Part shown: positions 8,563 to 15,992 of the stretch, one piece after another | How positions within the stretch are numbered: position 1 is the stretch's first letter | Layout of the letters: every line of letters starts with the position of its first letter | NCBI GenBank assembly: GCA_964413425.1 | Contig: CAYPST010000047.1 | Location: 1-29,408 of the forward strand | Source of the DNA: DATFLS01 sp964413425 | Lineage (GTDB): Bacteria; Fidelibacterota; JAANXI01 | Direction: 5' to 3' | DNA length: 29,408 bases | The notes under the pieces: generated by a model | Databases searched by the model: none | Seen by the model: the letters and a program-made list of their open reading frames with translations, nothing else | What the model was told of the DNA's origin: nothing | Position numbers and translations under genes: made by a program

Positions 8563-8600
8563 GAAAGCGGCGTTTCCTTCTTTCCGGGAGCGCCGCTTTC
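8563..8600 (+). terminator. Hairpin after maeB
   Basis: GAAAGCGGCG (8563-8572) and CGCCGCTTTC (8591-8600) form a perfect 10-bp stem with an 18-nt loop, 39 nt after the maeB stop. No T-run follows, so it may be a weak terminator or an mRNA-stabilising end. Confidence 0.5.
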
Positions 8601-8774
8601 GTATGTCTCATTGTATCGCCCTGCTTTCCGTGCGCTGCTTTTCATAGCCGGGAGAATGTTTAGAAAATATGGTTCTGATACAAGATGCTGAACCTGACTT
8701 ATGTTTATTATGTAGAGAAAACATCTTCACAATTTATTGCGAGGTTTGGGCAGTGATATTTTCTAGTTTCTTTG

Positions 8775-8822
8775 CTCCGAAGGAGTCTCTTTGCCGAAGG
8801 CACCCCTTCGGGGCGAGGCGTT
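8775..8822 (-). repeat. GC-rich repeat cluster, inverted relative to the 29.1-kb copy
   Basis: CTCCGAAGGAGTC (8775-8787) recurs at 118-130. The 16-nt segment 8786-8801 is an exact reverse complement of 29152-29167. The segment 8801-8822, read on the minus strand, matches the CGCCTCGCCC module at 29087-29107 with few differences. Confidence 0.6.
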
Positions 8823-8864
8823 CACTGAACAAACTTAGAACCTAAAGCAAACACAGGGGGAGTT

Positions 8865-10064
8865 ATGGATCGTGAAACTTTAAAAAAGATGCGTTTCCAG
8901 ACTCGATGTGTGCATGGAGCCGGCGATTTAGACCCCACCACAGGATCCATCTCTTTTCCCATTTACCAGAGTTCGACATTTGCGTTTCACAACGCCCGGG
9001 AAGGCGCAGATTTATTTTCCGGGAATCGAGAAGGATATTTTTATACCAGATTGGGGAATCCGACCCAGAAGGCCTTTGAAAATGAGATCTGTTGTCTGGA
9101 AGACGGAGAGGAAGCCGTGGCATTCGGTTCCGGGATGGCGGCTATCACTGCCATGATCATCAGCGTGGCGCAAAGCGGGGATAATATTCTCTCCTCGGAT
9201 ACCATGTATGGTGGTACCCGTCACCTGTATAAAGACACGCTCCCCAGGCTCGGTATTCGGGTGCGGACAATCGATGCCGGCAATCCCGACCAGATCGAAG
9301 CAGCGATAGATGATCGCACGCGATTGCTTTTCATAGAAACACCGGCCAACCCCACTATGAAAGTGATTGATATGGAAATGTGCAGTGAGATAGCGCATCG
9401 GCATCACATGTTATTTGCCGTGGATAACACATTTGCCACACCCTATTTTCAGCAGCCGTTTCAGTGGGGCTGTGATATCGTCGTTCACAGTGCGACAAAA
9501 TATATCGGAGGGCATGGGGATGTGGTAGCGGGAGTCATTGTGGCGAAGGATCCCGAGTGGATTTCCCTGGTTCGAACGAAAACGCTCCGGGATACCGGCG
9601 GCATTATTTCTCCATTCAATGCCTGGTTACTTTTACGGGGATTAAAAACACTTCCTGTCCGCATGGAACAGCATCAGCGGAATGCATTTGCTCTTGCCGG
9701 ATATCTCCGGGATCATCCTAAAGTGAAGGCCGTTTGTTATCCGGGCCTGGAATCACACCCGCAGCAGGAACTCGCCCGGAAGCAAATGACCGGATATTCC
9801 GGGATGATTGCATTTGAGTTGAACGGTGGCAGGGATGCCGGTATTCAATTGATGGATGCGTTGAAATTGATTACGCTGGCAGTCAGTCTGGGGGATGTGG
9901 ATACCCTGATAGAACATCCGGCCTCGATGACGCATCAATCCTACACGGATGCGGAACTGGCGGAGGCGGGAATCAGCACCGGATTAGTGCGAATCTCGGT
10001 GGGACTGGAACACGCTGATGATCTCCTCGCAGATCTTGATCAGGCATTTGCATCTGTGAACTGA
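8865..10064 (+). CDS. Methionine gamma-lyase-like PLP enzyme (Cys/Met metabolism family)
   Basis: The 399-residue fold-type I PLP enzyme aligns along its length with methionine gamma-lyases. Tyr60 and Arg62 (phosphate binding), Tyr115, and the Schiff-base Lys212 in HSATKYIGGHGD are all present. The C-terminal PASMTH and the SxGLVRxSVG segment are typical. Methionine gamma-lyase splits methionine to 2-oxobutyrate, methanethiol and ammonium; 2-oxobutyrate would feed the Vor enzyme encoded downstream. One oddity is that the active-site Cys of classical enzymes (Cys116 in Pseudomonas putida) is Gly117 here (YGGT). This resembles cystathionine gamma-lyase and gamma-synthase, so cystathionine or homocysteine lyase activity is a real alternative. 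The ATG is well supported by AGGGGGAG. Confidence 0.85.
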   Translation: MDRETLKKMRFQTRCVHGAGDLDPTTGSISFPIYQSSTFAFHNAREGADLFSGNREGYFYTRLGNPTQKAFENEICCLEDGEEAVAFGSGMAAITAMIISVAQSGDNILSSDTMYGGTRHLYKDTLPRLGIRVRTIDAGNPDQIEAAIDDRTRLLFIETPANPTMKVIDMEMCSEIAHRHHMLFAVDNTFATPYFQQPFQWGCDIVVHSATKYIGGHGDVVAGVIVAKDPEWISLVRTKTLRDTGGIISPFNAWLLLRGLKTLPVRMEQHQRNAFALAGYLRDHPKVKAVCYPGLESHPQQELARKQMTGYSGMIAFELNGGRDAGIQLMDALKLITLAVSLGDVDTLIEHPASMTHQSYTDAELAEAGISTGLVRISVGLEHADDLLADLDQAFASVN

Positions 10065-10113
10065 ACCTGATTAAGTTCACAAAAGCGCCATAGAATCTGT
10101 CTGGCATAGCAAT

Positions 10114-10127
10114 CCCGAGCTGTCGGG
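10114..10127 (+). terminator. Short hairpin after the PLP lyase gene
   Basis: CCCGA/TCGGG with a 4-nt loop, 49 nt downstream of the stop codon. There is no T-run, so this is only a weak candidate. Confidence 0.25.
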
Positions 10128-10244
10128 GTAGTCTCTATCGTGGAGGACCACAGAATCAACACATGACCACAGTTACCTGACATCACAGTCATGATAGGAT
10201 CTACCGGGGCGAGTATCCGCGCGTTATCGCAAGAAAGTTAAGAT

Positions 10245-11345
10245 ATGATGCTCAAGAAAAAATCGTACAGAATTCTCACCATTAATCCGGGATCTACGTC
10301 GATAAAAATCGGGCTGTTTCGGAATACGGAACCGGAAAGTCTCCATACGATTGAGCATCCTCCGGAGGATCTGACGTCTTTCCAATCCACCTGGGATCAG
10401 TTTGAGTATCGCTTGCGGGCAGTAACCGAGTTTTTAACCCGGCATCTGGATGCGGATGCGCACATCGACGCGGTTGTGGGCCGTGGCGGCCTCCTGCGAC
10501 CGGTCTCAGGAGGAGTGTTCGCAATTAACGAGCAGATGCTGGAGGATGCCCGGCAGGGGTATCAGGGAGATCATCCTGCAAATCTGGGATGTGCACTGGC
10601 CCACGCACTCGCACAGGAGTATGAGGCCGAAGCCTATGTTGTGGATCCGGTCAGCACCAATGAGATGTCGGAGATTGCCCGGGTTTCCGGGAATCCCAAC
10701 ATTCAGCGGCAGAGTCTCAGCCATGCCCTGAACCTGCACTATGTTGCACGCCATACCGCCGCACATCTAAGAAAATCACTTGCTGCCTCCTGCTTCGTGG
10801 GCGCTCATCTGGGTGGGGGGATTTCGATCGCAGCGGTGTCAGAGGGCCGCATTATTGATGTTAACGATGCCAACAATGAAGGGCCTTTTTCCGTCAGCCG
10901 GTCCGGTTCCCTTCCGCCTTTTTCCCTGGCAAGATGGATTCTACAATCCGGTTTTACCCTGGAGCAAGTGAAGCGGGAATTGCATAAGAACAGCGGGCTT
11001 CAGGGATATCTTCATACCATGGATGGCCGGGAAATTGAACGGCGCATTCAGGAGGGAGATGAACAGGCGTCCTTTATAGTCGGGGCCATGGCCTATCAGA
11101 TTGGAAAAGAAATTGCCGCCATGAGCTCTGTACTGAAGGGAAATGTTGATCGGATCATCATCACGGGTGGACTGGCGCATTTTCAACTCCTGATAACACT
11201 CATAGCCGAGCAGGTCGATTGGATTGCCCCGCTCCATGTGATGGCCGGAGAATATGAATTGCAGGCCATGGCAGAGGGGGCCTATAGGGTACTGGGCGGC
11301 GAGGAAGAATTATGCACTTATCCGCCGAGCGGAGGAGGCCCATGA
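10245..11345 (+). CDS. buk: Butyrate kinase (acyl kinase)
   Basis: The 366-residue product belongs to the acetate/butyrate kinase (ASKHA) family. It has the N-terminal phosphate-binding INPGSTSIKIGL, GRGGLLRPVSGG, the substrate-loop HLGGGISIAAV followed by NNEGPFSVSRSGSLP, and the adenosine-binding IITGGLAH near the C terminus. It converts butyryl-, isobutyryl- or isovaleryl-phosphate and ADP to the free acid and ATP, the substrate-level phosphorylation step of the pathway. Two tandem ATGs (10245 and 10248) are possible starts; the upstream Shine-Dalgarno is weak. The stop overlaps the start of ptb by 4 nt (ATGA), so the two are translationally coupled. Its context beside leucine dehydrogenase and Vor favours branched-chain acyl phosphates. 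Confidence 0.93.
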   Translation: MMLKKKSYRILTINPGSTSIKIGLFRNTEPESLHTIEHPPEDLTSFQSTWDQFEYRLRAVTEFLTRHLDADAHIDAVVGRGGLLRPVSGGVFAINEQMLEDARQGYQGDHPANLGCALAHALAQEYEAEAYVVDPVSTNEMSEIARVSGNPNIQRQSLSHALNLHYVARHTAAHLRKSLAASCFVGAHLGGGISIAAVSEGRIIDVNDANNEGPFSVSRSGSLPPFSLARWILQSGFTLEQVKRELHKNSGLQGYLHTMDGREIERRIQEGDEQASFIVGAMAYQIGKEIAAMSSVLKGNVDRIIITGGLAHFQLLITLIAEQVDWIAPLHVMAGEYELQAMAEGAYRVLGGEEELCTYPPSGGGP

Positions 11346-12247
11346 TTCGGAATTTTGCTGATCTTGTGGAACGGGCAAAGCAGTGTCCGCCCCAGCGAAT
11401 TGTTATAGTCGGCACAGAAAATGAGACTGTGTTGAGCGCTGTACATCGGGCTCAGCAGGATGGATTTGCTGTTCCGGTGCTGGTAGGCTCTGAAGCATCG
11501 AGCATCTCGGCAAGAAAGATGTTTGCACAAGACGTGGACAATTTCACAATAAAAAAAGCGGACGAGCACGATATCTCCGCAGAAGCCGTCTCTCTGGTGC
11601 GCGGAAAGCAGGGGGATATTCTCCTCAAGGGGAGCGTCTCCACCGCAGCCATGATGCGTGCGGTTCTGGACAAAGAAAGTGGTCTCACCGTCAGCGGATT
11701 ACTCAGTGATTCCTTTCTGTTTGAAGATGCACGGCGGGCAGGCAACCAGCTCATCGACATAACGGACGGCGGGGTGGTGCTCTACCCGGATGTTGAACAG
11801 AAGCAGGCAATTCTAGAAAATGCAGTTCGGGTGTATCATGCCCTGGGGCACTCACGGCCAAAAGTGGCCATCTGCGCGGCGATTGAGAAGGTGAACGAAA
11901 AAATGCCGCCTACCATCGATGCCGCAGAACTTCATCGCCGGTATCGGAATGGGGAAATTTCCGGCTGCATTGTGGATGGGCCGCTGGCATTGGATGTGGC
12001 ATTATCGAAAGAGGCCCTGCGGATCAAAGGGATCGAATCGGAACTGGCAGGTGAAGCGGATATCCTGGTGATGCCCTCCATTGAAGCGGCAAATCTGGTG
12101 GCGAAAAGTGTCCAGGTCATCGCCGGGAAAGAAGCCGCGCATGTGATTATAGGCGCAAGTGTCCCTCTGTTGATTCCCAGCCGCTCAGACACCGCTCAGG
12201 GAAAATATCTCAGCCTCGCACTGGCAACAATAATCAACGCAGGATAA
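11342..12247 (+). CDS. ptb: Phosphate butyryltransferase (phosphate acyltransferase)
   Basis: The 301-residue enzyme transfers the acyl group from CoA to phosphate, producing acyl phosphate for butyrate kinase. Family features include LLKGSVSTAAMMRAVLD, LLSDSFLFED, TDGGVVLYPD, CIVDGPLALDVALS, and the C-terminal IVMPSIEAANLV-like and IIGASVPLLIPSRSD segments. The ATG at 11342 is chosen because GGAGGAGG (11331-11338) sits just upstream and it overlaps the buk stop as ATGA. The gene order is buk then ptb, the reverse of the usual ptb-buk order in clostridia. Its 3' end is 10 nt from the convergent arsC. Confidence 0.93.
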   Translation: MIRNFADLVERAKQCPPQRIVIVGTENETVLSAVHRAQQDGFAVPVLVGSEASSISARKMFAQDVDNFTIKKADEHDISAEAVSLVRGKQGDILLKGSVSTAAMMRAVLDKESGLTVSGLLSDSFLFEDARRAGNQLIDITDGGVVLYPDVEQKQAILENAVRVYHALGHSRPKVAICAAIEKVNEKMPPTIDAAELHRRYRNGEISGCIVDGPLALDVALSKEALRIKGIESELAGEADILVMPSIEAANLVAKSVQVIAGKEAAHVIIGASVPLLIPSRSDTAQGKYLSLALATIINAG

Positions 12248-12257
12248 TACTCAAAAA

Positions 12258-12752
12258 CTACTGCGTTTCGACCCTCCAATGATCTAACCATCCCTCGATG
12301 ACCGGCAGCAATGTCTCCTTGATTTGTTCTCTGGTCTCACGGAACGCCTGCCGCACCATTTCAGAACTCCCGGTCACTCGAATGGGATCTTCAAAGGGAA
12401 TATGCATGCGGTCTCCCTGTGTCGTGGGAACCAGCGGACACTTTTGATTGGCATGATCACAGACCGTTATTATCAAATCGAAATCTTCCACCGGGAGATC
12501 TCGCCAGTGTCGGGACTTATTCCGGCGAATATTTATTCCGATTTCCCGCATGACGTCAATCGCCATGGGATGAACAACTCCGGACGGATTGCTCCCGGCG
12601 CTGTAAATTCTGGCAGAGTCACCAAATGCTTGCCTGGCGAAGCCCTCCGCTATCTGACTGCGACAGCTGTTGCCTGTGCAGACAATGAGAATGACTGGTT
12701 TATTTGAATTATTTGTCGTGTTTTGCATCACCGAAAATAAACATAATTTCAA
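12258..12752 (-). CDS. arsC: Thioredoxin-coupled arsenate reductase (LMW-PTP fold)
   Basis: The 164-residue protein has the low-molecular-weight phosphatase fold with a P-loop CTGNSCRS (Cys25). It also has the second Cys pair spaced as in Bacillus ArsC, Cys98 and Cys105 in VCDHANQKC. This combination marks thioredoxin-dependent arsenate reductases and not tyrosine phosphatases. It would reduce arsenate to arsenite in the cytoplasm. A TTG start at 12752 is listed because GGAG lies 5 nt upstream of it; an ATG at 12728 gives a 156-residue protein but lacks a clear ribosome site. It stands alone, convergent with ptb, with no arsR or arsenite pump nearby. Confidence 0.88.
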   Translation of the reverse strand: MKLCLFSVMQNTTNNSNKPVILIVCTGNSCRSQIAEGFARQAFGDSARIYSAGSNPSGVVHPMAIDVMREIGINIRRNKSRHWRDLPVEDFDLIITVCDHANQKCPLVPTTQGDRMHIPFEDPIRVTGSSEMVRQAFRETREQIKETLLPVIEGWLDHWRVETQ

Positions 12753-12771
12753 CTATTCTCCAGGTAAAAGC

Positions 12772-12805
12772 ATGATGCTCGAAATAAAGATGACTGAAGC
12801 ATCAT
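12772..12805. promoter_or_regulatory. Inverted repeat upstream of arsC
   Basis: ATGATGCT (12772-12779) and AGCATCAT (12798-12805) form a perfect 8-bp dyad with an 18-nt spacer, 20-53 nt upstream of the proposed arsC start. It could be an operator or an RNA hairpin in the leader. Confidence 0.35.
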
Positions 12806-13001
12806 AGTCCTGTGCTCCTCGCTACTTCTTCTTTGACTTAGCATTCTTTCTATTCTGTTAACCATTCATACCAGAGGATTCATACGTTTTTTATCGGATA
12901 TTTCAATAATATGATAAAGGTGCTCATATTCCTTCTCAGATCTGGGAAGAATGAGATGACGAAATGGGTGCAAGTCATAGGAGTATGCCCGTCTCATATT
13001 C

Positions 13002-13017
13002 TGGCATAGACATTGTA
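13002..13017 (+). promoter_or_regulatory. Candidate sigma-54 promoter of alanine dehydrogenase operon
   Basis: TGGCAT at 13002-13007 and TTGTA at 13013-13017 have the required 12-nt spacing between the conserved G residues. As at the leucine dehydrogenase promoter, the -12 box reads TTGT. It lies 45 nt before the ATG. GTATGC, the half-site seen at 4822, also occurs at 12983-12988, but no matching second half is clear. Confidence 0.4.
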
Positions 13018-13061
13018 CTATATTTAATGTTTATCAATATCGTATCCATTGGGAGAGGCTC

Positions 13062-14186
13062 ATGATAATCGGGATTGTCCATGATGATGCCAGGCAGGAA
13101 CACCGTGTTGCCCTGACCCCGACCGGTGTGCAGGCCCTGACATCCCAAGGACATTCGGTGTTCATTGAAAGTAATGCCGGCGAGGACAGCGGTTTTCATA
13201 ATCTGTTCTATCAGGAAGCCGACGCGACCATTGTGTATTCTAAACAGGAAGTATATGAGCGTGCCGATCTCCTGCTGAAAATTTCACCCCTAACTATGGC
13301 AGATTGCCGGCAAATGAAAGAACGGCAGATTGTCTTCAGCTTTCATCATTTCTCCATCGCCCCGGATAATGTGGTGCAGGTACTTCGGGACAAAGAGGTC
13401 ACGGCCATCGGGTATGAAATCATTGAGGATGAGCAGGGAGAACTGCCGATCTTGACCTCAATGAGTGAGATCGCCGGGCAGATGAGTGTGCATGTCGGCG
13501 CTCATTATCTTCAGAATGAGCAGCAGGGACGGGGTGTGCTCTTCGGAGGTATTCCCGGAGTGCCGGAGGCGGCAGTGGTGATTCTGGGCGCAGGGGTTGT
13601 GGGGATTCATGCCACGGAAGCAGCCCTCGGAATGGGCGGGCATGTAGTGCTCCTGGATTGGGAGGTGAAGAAACTTCGCAAAGCGGCGAATCTGTTCGGC
13701 AAGCGAGTCACCACCGGAGTGGTAAACCAACGGAATCTCGATAAAGCCGTGAACTTCGCAGACGTCCTGATTGGCTGCGTCTCCATCCATGGTGAGCGAT
13801 CTCCGATTGTAGTGACGCATGAGCAGGTCAGGTCCATGAAACGCCGGGCCGTCCTTGTGGATGTTTCCATTGACGAAGGCGGGTGCATCGAAACCAGCCA
13901 TCCCACAACCCTGGCACATCCTGTGTTTCTGGAAGAGGACGTCATCCACTACTGTGTGCCGAATATGACGGCAAATGTGAGCCGGTCGGCCACCTATGCC
14001 CTGACCAATACCGGTTTGCCCTATATCCAGGGGATTGCCGACCTCGGACTGCAGCAGGCACTGGAGCAGGATTATGCACTGCGCAAAGGCGTCTATTTCT
14101 ACCAGGGAAAGTGCACAAAACCGGCGATTGCAGATATCTTCGAACTGGAGCGGCACTCAATGGAAACACTACTTGAGACACCTTAA
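13062..14186 (+). CDS. ald: Alanine dehydrogenase (Bacteroidetes-type)
   Basis: The 374-residue protein belongs to the alanine dehydrogenase/transhydrogenase N-terminal family. It interconverts alanine and pyruvate with NAD+/NADH and ammonium. Arg15 (HRVALTP), His96, the Rossmann GAGVVG and Asp270-equivalent (VDVSIDEGGC) are visible. The substrate-binding Lys75 of the Mycobacterium and Bacillus enzymes is not present at the aligned site: LLLKISP replaces LLLKVKEP, giving Ser75. From memory, Bacteroidetes homologues share this and the C-terminal GVYFYQGKCT-like stretch. The reaction is therefore likely but less certain than the fold. GAGAGG precedes the ATG. It is 12 nt before the CoA-transferase gene and probably heads the second catabolic operon. 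Confidence 0.82.
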   Translation: MIIGIVHDDARQEHRVALTPTGVQALTSQGHSVFIESNAGEDSGFHNLFYQEADATIVYSKQEVYERADLLLKISPLTMADCRQMKERQIVFSFHHFSIAPDNVVQVLRDKEVTAIGYEIIEDEQGELPILTSMSEIAGQMSVHVGAHYLQNEQQGRGVLFGGIPGVPEAAVVILGAGVVGIHATEAALGMGGHVVLLDWEVKKLRKAANLFGKRVTTGVVNQRNLDKAVNFADVLIGCVSIHGERSPIVVTHEQVRSMKRRAVLVDVSIDEGGCIETSHPTTLAHPVFLEEDVIHYCVPNMTANVSRSATYALTNTGLPYIQGIADLGLQQALEQDYALRKGVYFYQGKCTKPAIADIFELERHSMETLLETP

Positions 14187-14198
14187 CGACAGCTGCGT

Positions 14199-15494
14199 AT
14201 GAGCTGGCTCGATATATATCATAGTAAAAAAACCACCGCTGAAAAGGCGGTTCGTATTGTGAAATCCGGAGATTCTGTTTTTATCCCCATCAGTTCAGGC
14301 GCTCCTCAGACGGTAATTCCCGCTCTGGTGAATCGCGGGCATGAACTGGAAGATGTCAAAATTATTCATCTTACAACGTTGGGGCCTGCCAGGTATACGG
14401 ACCCGGAATTCGAAGGTCATTTCAGGCATATTGCTTTATTTATCGGGGAGAATACCAGAGAGGCAGTGCAGGAAGGACGCGCTGACTATGTCCCGGTGTT
14501 TTACCACCAGGTTCCGGGATTGTTTCAGAGAGGAATCTATCCGCTGGAGGTCGCCATGATTCATGTCTCTCCCCCGGATGAACACGGTTTCTGCAGTTAC
14601 GGTGTCGCAGTCGATACGACCAAACCGGCAGCAGAGAGTGCGAAGGTGGTCATTGCGGAAGTGAATCCCAATATGCCCCGAACCCTGGGAGACAGTTTTA
14701 TCCATGTCCGGGATATTGATTATATTGTCCCGTGTGACTATGAACTGGAAGAATATCCGGCAGCCACATATACGGATGTCCATGCACGCATTGCGAGTCA
14801 TATTGCTGAATTAATCGAAGACAGGGCCACAATTCAACTGGGAATCGGAGCCATTCCGGAGGCGGTGCTCACCTATCTGGAGGATAAAAAAGACCTGGGG
14901 GTGCATACGGAAATGTTCTCGGACGGATTAATAAATTTAATCGAAAAGGGGGTCGTCAACTGCTCCAGGAAGAGCCTTCATCCCGGGAAGATCATCGCCA
15001 CGTTTCTCATGGGAACACGTTCCCTCTATGATTATGTGGATAATAATCCGTTCGTGGAATTTCGCCCTGTTCATTACGTGAACAATCCGGCGGTAATCGC
15101 ACAGAATAATAACATGGTGGCCATTAACTCCGCTTTACAGGTTGATTTTACGGGACAGGTCTGTGCGGACTCTCTGGGACATCAGCTGTACAGCGGCTTC
15201 GGAGGCCAGCTGGATTTTATCCGGGGCGCGGCGCATTCCGAGGGCGGAAAGCCCATTATCGCTATTCCGGCCACTGCGAATGACGGAGAAGTCTCCCGGA
15301 TTGTGCATGAACTCTACCCCGGCGGGGGAGTATTAACTACCCGGGCCGACGTTCATTATGTGGTGACGGAGTACGGCGTGGCTGACCTGCACGGACGTTC
15401 GGTGCGCGAACGGGTCAAAGCCTTAATCCGGATCGCCGCTCCGCAATTCCGGGATGAATTAAAGGCAAAAGCAAGCGAATATAAATACATTTAA
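14199..15494 (+). CDS. Acetate/butyrate (4-hydroxybutyrate-type) CoA-transferase
   Basis: The 431-residue protein belongs to the acetyl-CoA hydrolase/4-hydroxybutyrate CoA-transferase family. Glu238 in HTEMFSDG coincides in number and motif with the catalytic glutamate of the Clostridium 4-hydroxybutyrate CoA-transferase, which forms the gamma-glutamyl-CoA intermediate. LGIGAIPEAVL and GFGGQLDFIRGA are further family motifs. It would move CoA between acyl groups, for example from isovaleryl-, isobutyryl- or propionyl-CoA to acetate, as an alternative exit to Ptb-Buk. Substrate choice cannot be settled from sequence. It follows alanine dehydrogenase by 12 nt; the Shine-Dalgarno is weak, which fits coupling. 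The ferredoxin gene follows after 237 nt. Confidence 0.87.
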   Translation: MSWLDIYHSKKTTAEKAVRIVKSGDSVFIPISSGAPQTVIPALVNRGHELEDVKIIHLTTLGPARYTDPEFEGHFRHIALFIGENTREAVQEGRADYVPVFYHQVPGLFQRGIYPLEVAMIHVSPPDEHGFCSYGVAVDTTKPAAESAKVVIAEVNPNMPRTLGDSFIHVRDIDYIVPCDYELEEYPAATYTDVHARIASHIAELIEDRATIQLGIGAIPEAVLTYLEDKKDLGVHTEMFSDGLINLIEKGVVNCSRKSLHPGKIIATFLMGTRSLYDYVDNNPFVEFRPVHYVNNPAVIAQNNNMVAINSALQVDFTGQVCADSLGHQLYSGFGGQLDFIRGAAHSEGGKPIIAIPATANDGEVSRIVHELYPGGGVLTTRADVHYVVTEYGVADLHGRSVRERVKALIRIAAPQFRDELKAKASEYKYI

Positions 15495-15537
15495 CAGATA
15501 AGCGAGAAAAAATAATATGGCTATTAAATCTGTTCAG

Positions 15538-15684
15538 GAACATCCAAGACAAGGGAAGCCAGAAGAGTTTCTTTCCTTGCCTGGCGCCACTTTTCACGTT
15601 CTGTAGAGCCGTTTCATGTCGAAGATCCCGATCCAACCGGGGAAACGGATTTACAATGTACGGTGAGCATCCGAACCAGTGCTC
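15538..15684 (+). promoter_or_regulatory. Hairpin-rich leader before the Vor operon
   Basis: The 237-nt gap holds three potential RNA stems. The first is CAAGGGAAG with CTTTCCTTG within about 15550-15580. The second is nested: CCGTTTC (15609-15615) with GAAACGG (15642-15648), and CCCG (15627-15630) with CGGG (15638-15641) stacked on its 3' arm. The third is GAGCA (15665-15669) with TGCTC (15680-15684). It does not match a riboswitch class I can recall. The first stem could be a terminator of the upstream operon. Confidence 0.3.
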
Positions 15685-15731
15685 TCCTGATCTATCTTAA
15701 TAGTCATAAAGAATAACAGGACGATAGACAT

Positions 15732-15992
15732 ATGACCTCAAAGAAATCCCGTGGTATGGTCATTATCAGAGAAGAGGAATGCAAGGGATGCGAACTGTGC
15801 GTGGATGCCTGTCCGGTGAATGTGCTTTCCCTTGCGTCCGGACTCAACAGCCGGGGCTATCATCCTTCCGTTTATTCCGGAGAGGGTTGTACCGGGTGCG
15901 GGGTCTGTTTCTATGTGTGCCCGGAACCCGGCGCTATTACCGTGTACAAGCGGTATGACCGGATGCCGGAATCCACGGAGGTGCCGGCATGA
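15732..15992 (+). CDS. 2-oxoacid oxidoreductase ferredoxin (delta) subunit, 2[4Fe-4S]
   Basis: The 86-residue protein has two complete cluster-binding motifs: Cys17, 20, 23 and 27 (CKGCELCVDACP) and Cys53, 56, 59 and 63 (CTGCGVCFYVCP). It matches the small KorD/VorD-type subunit that carries electrons from the thiamine-dependent catalytic site to soluble ferredoxin. Its stop overlaps the vorB start by 4 nt (ATGA), which ties it to the same enzyme complex. The ATG at 15732 has only a distant AGGA. Confidence 0.9.
   Translation: MTSKKSRGMVIIREEECKGCELCVDACPVNVLSLASGLNSRGYHPSVYSGEGCTGCGVCFYVCPEPGAITVYKRYDRMPESTEVPA

Larger units (their letters stand above)
8524..8864. other. 341-bp gap between maeB and the PLP lyase gene
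   Basis: No gene is seen. The gap holds the maeB hairpin and, at 8775-8822, a cluster of repeat modules. A clear Shine-Dalgarno (AGGGGGAG, 8855-8862) leads into the next gene. I found no SAM or cobalamin riboswitch signature. Confidence 0.5.
12753..13061. other. 309-bp divergent region between arsC and alanine dehydrogenase
   Basis: No gene is seen. It contains the arsC-proximal inverted repeat and, on the other side, a sigma-54-like promoter for alanine dehydrogenase. Confidence 0.5.

Noticed and set aside
10102..10117. TGGCAT string upstream of buk as a sigma-54 site
   Set aside because: There is no TTG at the -12 position.
13458..14156. 232-codon minus-strand open frame opposite alanine dehydrogenase
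   Set aside because: Shadow of a well-supported gene; its translation has no recognisable motif.
15517..15606. Possible 29-residue leader peptide before the Vor operon
   Set aside because: No Shine-Dalgarno, no run of regulatory amino acids, and the sequence is better explained by the stem-loop it contains.
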